Assembly (NCBI GenBank): GCA_964030475.1
Contig: CAXIPT010000020.1
Location: 5,101-69,100 of the forward strand
Source: Tethya wilhelma
Lineage: Eukaryota; Porifera; Demospongiae; Tethyida; Tethyidae
DNA length: 64,000 bases
Direction of reading: 5' to 3'
Below, piece by piece: positions 22,396-34,315 of this stretch; position 1 is the first letter of the stretch; every line of letters starts with the position of its first letter. The position numbers and the translations under genes are program-made. The notes beneath the pieces were generated by a model. The model saw only the letters and a program-made list of their open reading frames with translations. It had not been told where the DNA came from and ran no database searches.

Positions 22396-24196
22396 TCATT
22401 TTTTGCTAAAAAAGTTTATTTTGACTTGAAAACCATTTCCGCTCAAAAGAAACTCTTTGGTGAAATTTTACTTTTTGGATCATTCTCTTGGTGTGAAAAA
22501 CATTGTTGGTGAAAAAAAAAGTTTTCTCTCTGTAGACATAAAAAACTTAGTTTGTTTGTGTGACTATGAACTTACAAAATTTTTTAAGACCAAAAAGTTC
22601 ACTTTTTGCTTAAAACGTTTATTTTGACTTGAAAACAATTTTCAGCTCAATAGAAACACTTTGGTTATATTTTACTTTTTTCAGCACATAGAACATTTTC
22701 TCGGTGTAAATAACATTGTTGGTGAAAAACAAAGTTTTCTCACGGTAGAGATAGAATAGTTAGTTTATGTGACTGTAAACTTAGAAAATTTTCTAAGACA
22801 AAAATTTTAATTTTTTGTTAAAAACGTTTATTTTGACTCGAAAAAAATTTTCAGCACAAAACAAACACTTTGGTGAAATTTTACTTTTTTCAACACATGG
22901 ATCATTCTCTTGGTGTAAAAAACATTTTTGGCGGAAAAAAGCTTTCTCATGGTATAGATAAATAACTTTGTTTTTTGGTGTGACTATGCACTTAGAAAAT
23001 TTTTTAAGACCAAAAAGTTCACTTTTTGCTAAAAACGTTTATTTTGACTTGAAAACAATTTTCAGCACAAAACAAACGCTTTGGGGAAATTTTACTTTTT
23101 TATGCACATGGAACATTCTCTTGGTGTAAATAACATTGTTTAGGAAAAGCAAACTTTACACTAGGTAGAGATAAAAAACTTAGTATATTTGTGTGACTAT
23201 AGACTTAGAAAATTTTCTAAGACAAAAAAGTTCACTATTTACAAAAAAAGTTTATTTTTACTTAATTGAAAACAATTTTCAGTACAAAAAAAAACTTTAG
23301 TGAAATTTTACATTTTTCAACACATGGATCATTCTCTTGGTTGAAATAACATTGTTGGTGAAAAACTAAGTTATCTCAATATAGAGATAAAGAACTTAGT
23401 TACTTTGTGTGACTATGCACTTAGAAAATTTTTTAAAACCAAAGAAGTACATTTATCGCAAAAAAACGATCATTTTGACATGAAAAAATTTTTCAGCTCT
23501 ATAGAAACACTTTGGTGACATTTTACTTTTTTTAACACATAGAACATTCTCTTGGTGTAAGCACATTGTGAAAGACAAAGTTTTCTAACGGTAGAGATAA
23601 GAAATTAGTTTATTTGTGTGACTATGGACTTAGAAAATTTTTTAAGATCAAAATGTTCACTTTTTGCTAAAAACGTTTATTTTGACTCGAAAACAATTTT
23701 AAGCACAAAACAAACACTTGGGTGAAATTTTACTTTTTTCAACACATGGATCATTCTCTTGGTGTAAAGAACATTGTGAAAAACAAAGTTTTCTCACGGT
23801 AGAGATAAAGAACTTGGTTTATTTGTGTGATTATAGACTTAGAAAGTTTTTTAAGACCAAAATTTTCATTTTTTGTTAAAAACGTTTATTTTGACTCGAA
23901 AAAAATTTTAAGCACAAAACAAACACTTTGGTGAAATCTTACTTTTTTCAACACATGGATCATTCTCTTGGCGTAAAAAAAATTTTTGGTAGAAAAAAAG
24001 CTTTCTCATGGTAGAGATAAATAAATTTGTTTTTTTGTGTGACTATGGACTTAGAAAATTTTTTAAGACCAAAGAGTTCACTTTTTGCTTAAAACGTTTA
24101 TTTTGACTTGAAAACAATTTTCAGCTCAATAGAAACACTTTGATTAAATTTTACTTTTTTCAACAAAAGGAACATTCTCTTGGTGTAAAGAACATT
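22396..24196 (+). repeat. Satellite subfamily B array, plus orientation
   Basis: About nine monomers of the B type: CATTCTCTTGGTGTAAA, GTGTGACTATGGACTTAG, AAAAAGTTCACTTTTTGC, CGTTTATTTTGACTTG. Layout and length match subfamily A, but the sequence differs at many positions. B monomers often contain the 18-bp palindrome CTTAGAAAATTTTCTAAG. Interrupted by an insertion at 24197. Confidence 0.93.
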
Positions 24197-24936
24197 CTCA
24201 AGTTGGTTAAGGATTGCCAAGCGCTTCCAGCTCATTATAGTGCGCGCGGCGCCTATTGCATGTATTTAGCTTGTAATGGTACAAGCAAGCTATAATGAAT
24301 ATCATTAATAATTAGTAGATAAAGATCGTCAGAACTAATCGCAGTATTTGGTGGGTTTGGCGCTAGAACTTGGCCTCATGGCGAGTTGAGAAAGAGACCT
24401 CTTGTGAATAACAGATTTTCCGGTACAGAAAGACACTAGCGCAGAGAGTCAAACAAAGCTTAAAGTGATGCTAGAAGACTATACAAAAAGGTTCTCGCTG
24501 GTTTTTCCGAAAATTCTACACCAAAGCGCGATGGTGAACGGCAATGTTATGGTGAGTATGAGAAATTGACTCTAAAATTCACTATTTTTTCCTACATTTT
24601 AGCGCTACTGTAGCTTTGACACAAAAACCAGCGAGGATCGATGTATAATTCACACCATTAGCTAACTAACAAACGCTATGCCAAACTCTGAACTAGGCTT
24701 CTTCTGTACCGAATTTTTAATTTTGCGTCTATGAATATCAATCAGCTAACAGTAATTTTATTCATGATAATGGTTACCATGGAAACTAATTGTGAATCAC
24801 TATAAAGAACATAGATCAAAGAATCGTAAACTGCTATTGAAATAAGCTCTAAGTGAAGCACTGACTGTATATCAGTCATCTAATTCAAAGCTTTTTCAAT
24901 TGCTTGATTTTCCAGCTAAGACTTAACTGACCTGAG
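24197..24936. mobile_element. 740-bp insertion with imperfect 15-bp TIRs
   Basis: Starts CTCAAGTTGGTTAAG and ends CTTAACTGACCTGAG, an imperfect inverted pair. It is flanked by TT on both sides (24195-24196 and 24937-24938), and removing it restores the satellite segment ACATTGTTTGTGAAAAAC. No coding sequence is recognised inside. Ends of the form CTC...GAG with a 2-bp non-TA duplication resemble the foldback at 14029. Confidence 0.65.
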
Positions 24937-27858
24937 TTGTTTGTGAAAAACAAAGTTTTCTCAAGGTAGAGATAAAGAACTTAGTTTATTTGTGTTACTA
25001 TGGACTTAAAAAATTTTTTAAGATCAAAATGTTCATCTTTTGCTAAAAACGTTTATTTTGACCAAAAAAATATTTTCAGCTCAAAATAAACTCTTTGGTT
25101 AAATTTTACAATTTGGATCATTCTCTTGGCGTAAAAAACATTGTTGGTGAAAAAAGTTTTCTCACGTTATAGATAAAGAACTTATTTTAATTGTGTGACT
25201 ATAGACTTGTGACTATAGACTATACTCTTGGTGTAAAAAAGTTTGTTGGTAAAAAACAAAGTTTTCTAATGGTAGAGATAAAGAACTTAGTTTTTTTGTG
25301 TGACAATGGACTTACAAATTTTTCTAAGACCAAAAAGTTTACTTTTTGCTAAAAAAACTTTTATTTTGACTTGAAATCATTTTGTAGCTAAAAAGAAAAA
25401 ATTTAGTTAAATTTAACTTTTTTCAGCACATGGAACATTCTCCTTGTGTAAATAAGATTGTTTGTGAAAAATAAGGTTTTCTCACAGTATTTTCTAAGAC
25501 CAAAATGTTCACTTTTTGCTAAAAATGTTTATTTTGACTTAAAACAATTTCCGCTCAAAAGAAACTCTTTGGTGGAATTTTACTTTTTGGATCATTCTCT
25601 TGGTGTAAAAAACATTTTTGGTGGAAAACAATACTTTCTCATGGTAGAGATAAATAACTTTGTTTCTTTGTGTGACTATTGACTTAGAAAATTTTTAAAA
25701 CCAAAAAGTTCACTTTTTGCTTAAAACGTTTGTTTTGACTTGAAAACAATTTTCAGCTCAATAGAAACACTTTGGTTTAATTTTACTTTTTTCAGCACAT
25801 AGAACATTCTCTCAGTGTAAATAACATTGTTGGTGAAAAACAAAGTTTTCTCATGGTAGAGATAAATAACTTAGTTACTTTGTGGGACTATGCACTTAGA
25901 AAATTTTTTTAAAACCAAAAGTACACTTATCGCAAAAAAACGATCATTTTGACTTGAAATTTTACTTGTTTTAACACATAGAACATTCTCTTGGTGTAAA
26001 AAAATTGATTGTGAAAAACAAAGTTTTCTCACGGTAGAAATAAATAACTTATTTTTTTTGATTACTATGGACTAAGAAAATATTCCAAATCCATTTTGCT
26101 AAGACTGTTAATTTTGACTTAAAAACAATTTTCAGCTCAAAGCAAACACTTTGGTTAAACTTTACTTTTTTCAGCACATGGAGCATTTTCTTGGTGTAAA
26201 TAACATTGTTTAGGAAAAACAAAGTTTACTCTAGGTAGAGCTTAAAAACTTTGTTTATTTGTGTGACTATGAACATAGAAAATTTTCAAAAAGTTCACTT
26301 TTTGCTAAAACGTTTATTTTGACTTGAAAACAATTTTCAGCTCAAAAGAAACACTTTGGTTAAATTTTACTTTTTTTAGCACATGGAACAGTGTAAATAA
26401 CAATTTATTGTGAAAAACAAACTTTACTCGAGGTAGAGATAAATTGTTTATTTTTATGACTATAGACTTAGAAAATTTTCTAAGACCACAAAGTTCACTT
26501 TTTAATAAAAAAGGTTATTTTTACTTAATTGAAAACAATTCTCAGCACAAAAGAAACCCTTTAGTGAAATTTTACGTTTTTCAAAACATGGAACATTCTT
26601 TTGGTGTAAGCAACATTGTTGGTTAAAAACAAAAATTTCTCACAGTAGAGAATAAGAACTTAGTTTATTTGTGTGACCATGGACTTAAAAATTTTTCTAA
26701 GACCAAAAAGTTCACTTTTTGCTAAAAAACTTTTATTTTGACTTGAAATCAATTTGTAGCTAAAAAGAAACACTTTGGTTAAATTTAACTTTTTTTTAGC
26801 ACATGGAACATTCTCTTGGTGTAAATAAGATTGTGACAAATAAAGTTTTCTCCCAGTAGAGATAAAAAACATAGTTAATTTGTGTGACTATGGACTTAGA
26901 AAATTTTCTAAGACCAAAAAGTTCATTTTTTGTTAAAAACGTTTATTTTGACTCGAAAAAAATTTTCAGCACAAAACAAACACTTTGGTGAAATTTTACT
27001 TTTTTCAACACACGGATCATTCTCTTTGTGTAAAAAACATTTTTCGCGGAAAAAAAGCTTTCTCATGGTAGTGATAAATAACTTTGTTTTTTGGTGTGAC
27101 TATGCACTTAGAAAATTTTTTAAGACCAAAAAGTTCACTTTTTGCTAAAAACGTTTATTTTGACTTCAAAACAATTTTCAGCACAAAACAAACGCTTTGG
27201 GGAAATTTTACTTTTTTAAGCACATGGAACATTCTCTTGGTGTAAATAACATTGTTTAGGAAAAGCAAAGTTTACTCTAGGTAGAGATAAAAAACTTAGT
27301 TTTTTTGTGTGACTATGGACTTACAAAATTTTCTAACACCAAAAATTACACTGTTTACAAAAAAAGTTTATTTTTGCTTGAAAACAATTTTCAGCACAAA
27401 TGAAACACTTTAGTGACATTTTACTTTTTTCAACACATGGAACATTTTCTTGGTGTAAAGAACATTGTTTGTGAAAAACAAAGTTTTCTCACGGTAGAGA
27501 TAAAGAACTTGGTTTCTTTGTGTGATTATAGACTTAGAAAGTTTTTTAAGACCAAAATTTTCATTTTTTGTTAAAAACGTTTATTTTGACTAGAAAAAAA
27601 TTTTAAGCACAAAACAAACACTTTGGTGAAATCTTACTTTTTTCAACACATGGATCATTCTCTTGGTGTAAAAAACATTTTTGGTGGAAAAAAAGCTTTT
27701 TAATGGTAGAGATAAATAACTTTGTTTTTTTGTGTGACTATGGACTTAGAAAATTTTTTAAGACTAAAGAGTTCACTTTTTGCTTAAAACGTTTATTTTG
27801 ACTTGAAAACAATTTTTAGCTCAATAGAAACACTTTGATTAAATTTTACTTTTTTCAA
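24937..27858 (+). repeat. Satellite subfamily B array, plus orientation
   Basis: About 14-15 monomers, several shortened. A monomer with duplicated GTGACTATAGACTT occurs near 25195 and recurs near 29705 and 58960. A monomer with ACTTATCGCAAAAAAACG at 25925 recurs at 31591, 32603 and 59316. These markers show block-wise copying. Confidence 0.93.
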
Positions 27859-28112
27859 CGGGAGTCTGAAAACAGTGGACTGGACCACTGGAATGGATCA
27901 CTGGACTGGACTACTGGACTGGGTGGGCAGGGTTGGAAATTGATGAAATTCATGATCTGAGTATACGCATTACCGTTTACATATTTCTAGACAATGACAA
28001 TGTGTATGACAAAACAATGAGCAAGTACATGTTACACTACAATGTAAGTCCAAACAAAGAGTTAATGTGTGTTTTGTGACATGGGAGCAGTTGATTAAGA
28101 ACTGATGGTGGG
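27859..28112. other. Non-satellite segment with an ACTGG tandem repeat
   Basis: The satellite stops at TTTTTCAACG and is followed by GGAGTCTGAAAACAGTGG, then about 50 bp of imperfect GGACTGGACTACT-type repeats (27877-27930), then unique sequence up to the N at 28113. It is probably the end of another mobile element cut at the assembly join. Confidence 0.4.
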
Positions 28113-28113
28113 N

Positions 28114-28408
28114 CAACACATGGATCATTCTCATGGTGTAAAAAACATTTTTGGTGGAAAAAAAAGCTTTCCTGTGGTAGAGATAAATAATTTTTTTTTT
28201 GGTGTGACTATGCACTTAGAAAATTTTTTATGACCAAAAAGTTCACTTTTTGCTTAAAACGTTTATTTTGACTTGAAAACAATTTTCAGCACAAAACAAA
28301 CACATTGATGAAATTTTACTTTTTTTGGAACATTCTTTTGGTGTAAAAAACATTGTTGGTGAAAAAACAAAGTTTGCTCTAGGTAGAGCTTAAAAACTTA
28401 GTTTATTT
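28114..28408 (+). repeat. Satellite subfamily B, plus orientation
   Basis: About 1.5 monomers between the N at 28113 and the transposon at 28409. The last bases before the insertion are GTTTATTT. Confidence 0.92.
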
Positions 28409-29305
28409 GTGACCTGTCAAGCGAAAACCTGACGTTTGGGAAATTATTGTTTTTCGAGTAAAATGTGGTTTTAGTTTAATTCGCGTTTTTGCGCGAAATT
28501 TTTTTTACTGCACGGATGGGTTGCGCTACATTTCAGCATGCTCCACGCAAAATTTGAGGGGTGGAGCTGCTTCAGTTGCAGAGATATAGACAGTAATACC
28601 AGCCTAGTTCTTTTCTATTTAGTTGCTAACACGGAGAACAGTTGCTATGCTGTGCAATAGACCGTAGCGAATATTAATGAGCTAGGCAGCTGCTGTTAAA
28701 AATGAATTATTGTTCAGTGTAATTTCTGCTTTATAGGCTTTTGTTTACAGAATTTTGGTATAGCACATGCACAGAGAGATCAGCTAAAGCTTCTGATATG
28801 CTTGCCTAATTCAAGCGCCCACATAGAACAGCTTTCTGCTTGCCTCACCCTGTACGCGATCGCATACAGGTTATTCTGAGGCTTATCTTAGTTCCTAGAA
28901 CTTACTCTACCTAGAATCTACCACTTTACTAGCAAGCGCTTACCTCCACGAGTCCAGTAGCCTTCTCCTGGGTCTTCTTTCCTAGCTACTCGCTTCTCAC
29001 TAAATAATTAAACTGGCCACGTGGCTGTTTGTGGTAATATTCAGCATGTACTGTACATGATCTAATTAAGATACGGAGAGTATACGGACCGCCCATAGTT
29101 TACCTAGCAACAACTTTACAACCGTTTTTCTAGGAAGCCACGAGTGGAGGCAGGGCTGCTTGCAAGAGCTGTATCTGGAAAACTACTATAGCTATGCGCA
29201 TCAAATTTTGATATGCGCTTCCTGAGAAGGCCTAGATATACGTGGAATAGCTAACTCAAAATTCGCGGAAATTCCCAAACGTCAGGTTTTCGCTTGACAG
29301 GTCAC
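28409..29305. mobile_element. GTGACC-type MITE, family A subtype, full length
   Basis: Starts GTGACCTGTCAAGCGAAAAC followed by CTGACGTTTGGG, and ends with the exact mirror image (CCCAAACGTCAG, then GTTTTCGCTTGACAGGTCAC). It is flanked by ATTT at 28405-28408 and 29306-29309, and excision restores GTTTATTTGTGTGAC of satellite B. Length is 897 bp. The interior aligns throughout with 919-1826, but the inner TIR differs, so it is a sibling subfamily. Confidence 0.92.
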
Positions 29306-32300
29306 ATTTGTGTGACTATGAACTTAGAAAATTTTCAAAAAGTTCACTTTTTGCTAAAAACGTTTGTTTTGACTTGAAAACAATTTTCAGCACAAAAGAA
29401 ACACTTTAGTGAAATTTTATGTTTTTTCAAAACATGGATCATTCTCTTGGTGTAAAAAACATTATTGGTGAAAAACAATATTTTCAAACGTAAGAGATAA
29501 GGAATTTAGTTTATTTGTGTGACTATAGACTTAGAAAATGTTTACTTTTTGCTAAAAACGTTTATTTTGACTTAAAAAAATTTACAGCTCAAAACAAACT
29601 GTTTAGGGAAATTTTACAATTTAAATTATAATCTTGGCTTAAAAAACATTGTTGGTGAAAAAAAAATTTTTTTACGGTTGAGATAAAGAACTTGGTTTAT
29701 TCGTGTGACTATAGACTTGTGACTATAGACTACACTCTTGGTGTAAAAAACTTTGTTGGTAAAAAACAAAGTTTTCTAACGGTAGAGATAAAGAACTTAG
29801 TTTTTATGTGTGACTATGGACTTGCCAAATTTTCTAAACAAAAAGTTTGCTTTTCAGCTAAAAAACTTTTATTCTGACTTGAAATCTATTGGTTAAATTT
29901 TTTCTTTTTTCAGCACATGAAACATTCACTAGGTGTAAAAAAGATTGTTTTGTTAAAAATAAAGTTTTCTCAAAGTAGAGATAATTGCTTTAGTTTTTTT
30001 TTGTGACTATTGACTTTGAATATTTTCTAAGACCAAAAAGTTCACTTTTTGCTAAAAAGGTATATTTTGACTTGAAAACAATTTCCGCTCAGAAGAAGCT
30101 CTTTGGTGGAAACAAAGCTTTCTCATGGTATAGATAAATAATTTTGTTTTTTGGTGTGACTATGCACTTAAAAAATTTTTTAAGACCTAAAAGTTCACTT
30201 TTTGCTTAAAACGTTTATTTTGACTTGAAAACAATTTTCAGCACAAAACAAACACAGTGATGAAATTTTACTTTTTTTGGAACATTCTCTTGGTGTAAAA
30301 AACATTGTTGGTGAAAAACAAAGTTTTCTCACAATAGAGATAAAGAACTTAGTTTCTTTGTGTGACTGTGGACTTAGAAAATTTTTTTCTACGACTAAGA
30401 GTACACTTTTTAACAAAAAAGCTTATTTTTACTTAATTGAAAACATTTTTCAGCACAAAAGAAACACTTTAGTGAAATTTTACGTTTTTCACACATGGAT
30501 CATTCTCTTGGTAGAAATAACTTTGCTGGTAAAAAATAAAGTTTCTCACGGTTGAGATAAATAACTGTTTTTTTGTGTGACTATGGACTTAGAAAACTTT
30601 TTAAGACCAAAGAGTTCACTTTTTGCTTAAAACAATTATTTTGACCTGAAAACAATTTTCAGCTCAATAGAAACACTTTGATTAAATTTTACTTTTTTCA
30701 ACACAAGGTGCATTCTATTGGTGTAAAAAACTTTTTTGTTAAAAAACAAAGTTTTCTAACGGTAGAGATAAAGAACTTAGTTTTTATGTGTGACTATAGA
30801 CTTACCAAATTTTCTAACCAAAGTTTACTTTTTAGCTAATAAACTTTTATTTTGACTTGAAATCAATTTGGTTAAATTTTACTTTTTTCAGCACATGGAA
30901 CATTCACTAGGTGTAAAAAAGATTGTTTTGTGAAAAATAAAGTTTTCTCACAGTAGAGATAATTGACTTAGTTTTTTTGTGTGACTATTGACTTAGAATA
31001 TTTTCTAAGACCAAAAAGTTCACTTTTTGCTAAAAACGTTTATTTTGACTTGAAAACAATTTCCGCTCAGAAGAAACTCTTTGGTGGAACACAAAGCTTT
31101 CTCATGGTAGAGATAAATAACTTTGTTTCTTTGTGTGACTATGGACTTAAAAAATTTTTTAAGCTCAAAAAGTTCTCTTTTTGCTAAAAAACTTTTATTT
31201 TGACTTGAAATTAATTTGTACCTAGAAAGAAACACTGGTGAAATTTTACTTTTTTCGACACATGGTGCATTCTCTTGGTGTAAGAAACTATGTTGGTGAA
31301 AAACAAAGTTTTCTAATGGTAAAGATAAAAAACTTTGTTTCTTTGTGTGACTATGGACTTAGAAAATTTTTTTAGACCAAAAAGTTCACTTTTTGCTTAA
31401 AACGTTTATTTTGACTTGAAAACAATTTTCAGCTCAATAGAAACACTTTGGCTTTTTTCAGCACATAGAACATTCTCTCAGTGTAAATAACATTGTTGGT
31501 GAAAAACAAAGTTTTCTCACATTAGAGATAAAGAACTTAGTTACTTTGTGGGACTATGCACTTAAAAAATTTTTTAAAACCAAAAAGTACACTTATCGCA
31601 AAAAAACGATCATTTTGACTTGAAATTTTACTTTTTTTAACACACAGAACATTCTCTTGGTGTAAAAAAATTGCTTGTGAAAAACAAAGTTTTCTCACTG
31701 TAGAAATAAATAACTCATTTTTTTTATGACTATGGACTAAGAAAATATTCCAAGACCAAAAAGTTCACTTTTTGCTAAGACCGTTAATTTTGACTTGAAA
31801 ACAATTTTCAGCTCAAAGCAAACACTTTAGTTAAACTTTACTTTTTTCAGCACATGGAGCATTCTCTTGGTGTAAATAACATTGTTTAGGAAAAACAAAG
31901 TTTACTCTAGGTAGAGCTTAAAAACTTTGTTTATTTGTGTGACTATGAACATAGAAAATTTTCAAAAAGTTCACTTTTTGCTAAAACGTTTATTTTGACT
32001 TGAAAAAAATTTTCAGCTCAAAAGAAACACTTTGGTAAAATTTTACTTTTTTTAGCACATGGAACAATGTAAATAACATTTTATTGTGAAAAACAAACTT
32101 TACTCGAGGTAGAGATAAATTGTTTATTTGTATGACTATAGACTTAGAAAATTTTCTAAGACTACAAAGTTAACATTTTAATAAAAAAGGTTATTTTTAC
32201 TTGATTGAAAACAATTTTCAGCACAAAACAAACACTTTGGTGAAATTATACCTTGTTCAACACATGGATCATTCTCTTGGTGTAAAAAACATTTTTGGTG

Positions 32301-34315
32301 GAAAAAAAAGCTTTCCCATGGTAGAGATAAATAATTTTGTTTTTTGGTGTGACTATGCACTTAGAAAATTTTTTATGACCAAAAAGTTCACTTTTTGCTT
32401 AAAACGTTTATTTTGACTTGAAAACAATTTTCAGCTAAATAGAAACACTTTGGTTAAATTTTACTTTTTTCAGCACATAGAACATTCTCTCAGTGTAAAT
32501 AACATTGTTGGTAAAAAACAAAGTTTTATCACAGTAGATATAAAGAACTTAGTTACTTTGTGGGACTATGCACTTAGAAAATTTTTTAAAACCAAAAAGT
32601 ACACTTATCGCAAAAAAACGATCATTTTGACTTGAAATTTTACTTTTTTTAACACATAGAACATTCTCTTGGTGTAAAAAAATTGCTTGTGAAAAACAAA
32701 GTTTTCTCAGCAAAAAGTGAACTTTTTGGTCTTAGAATATTTTTTAAGTCCATAGGCACAAAAAAAACTAAGTTATTTATTTCTACCGTGAGACCGTTAA
32801 TTTTGACTTGAAAACAACTTTCAGCTCAAAGCAAACACTTTGGTTAAACTTTACTTTTTTCAGCACATGGAGCATTCTCTTGGTGTAAATAACATTGTTT
32901 AGGAAAAACAAAGTTTACTCTAGGTAGAGCTTAAAAAATTTGTTTATATGTGTGACTATGAACATAGAAAATTTTCAAAAAGTTCACTTTTTGCTAAAAC
33001 GTTTATTTTGACTTGAAAAAAATTTTCAGCTCAAAAGAAACACTTTGGTTCAATTTTACTTTTTTTAGCACATGGAACATTCTCTTGGTGTAAATAAGAT
33101 TGTTTGTGACAAATAAAGTTTTCTCACAATAGAGATAAAAAACTTAGTTTATTTGTGTGAATATGGACTTAGAAAATTTTCTAAGACCAAAAAAAAAAAA
33201 AGTTCATTTTTTGTTAAAAATGTTTATTTTGACTTGAAAAAAATTTTCAGCACAAAACAAACACTTTGGTGCAATTTTTCTTTTTTCAACACATGGAACA
33301 TTCTCTCGGTGTAAAAAACATTGTTGGTGAACATCAAAGTTTTCTAACAATAGATATAAAGAACTTAGTTTTTTTTGTGTGACTATGGACTTAGAAAATT
33401 TTCTAAGACCAAAAAGTTCATTTTTTTGCTAAAAACGTTTATTTTGACTTGAAAACAATTTCCGCTCAAAAGAAACACTTTGGTGAAATTTTACTTTTTT
33501 CGACACATGGTGCATTTTCTTGGTGTAAGAAACTTTGTTGGTGAAAAACAAAGTTTTCTAACGGTAAAGATAAAAAACTTAGTTTATTTGTGTGACTATG
33601 AACTTACAAAATTTTTTAAGACCAAAAAGTTCACTTTTTGCTTAAAACGTTTATTTTGACTTGAAAACAATTTTCAGCTCAATAGAAACACTTTGGTTAA
33701 ATTTTACTTTTTTCAACACATGGAACATTCTCTCGGTGTAAAAAACATTGTTGGTGAACATCAAAGTTTTCTCACAATAGATATAAAGAACTTAGTTTTT
33801 TTGTGTGACTATGGACTTAGAAAATTTTTTAAGACCAAAAAGTTCACTTTTTGCGTAAAACGTTTATTTTGACTTTAAAATAATTTCCGCTCAAAAAAAA
33901 CTCTTTGGTGGAAAACAAAGCTTTCTCATGGTAGAGATAAATAACTTTGTTTCTTTGTGTGACTATGAACTTAGAAAATTTTTTAAGCTCAAAAAGTTCA
34001 CTTTTTGCTTAAAACGTTTATTTTGACTTGAAAACAATTTTCAGCTCAATAGATACACTTTGGTTAAATTTTACTTTTTTCAGCGCATAGAACATTCTCT
34101 CAGTGTAAATAACATTGTTGGTGAAAAACAAAGTTTTCTCACGGTAGAGATAAAATAGTGACTATAGACTTGGAAAACTTTCTAAGACAAAAATTTTAAT
34201 TTTTTGTTAAAAACGTTTATTTTGACTCGAAAACAATTTTCAGCACAAAACAAACACTGGTGAAATTTTACTTTTTTCAACACATGGATCATTCTCTTTG
34301 TGTAAAAAACATTTT
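29306..34315 (+). repeat. Satellite subfamily B array, plus orientation
   Basis: About 25 monomers with higher-order structure. The stretch from about 31440 to 32440 and the one from 32440 to 33060 carry the same series of monomer variants, about 1012 bp apart (roughly five monomers). A segment at about 32707-32793 is inverted relative to its surroundings. The array ends at about 34315, where orientation reverses. Confidence 0.92.
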
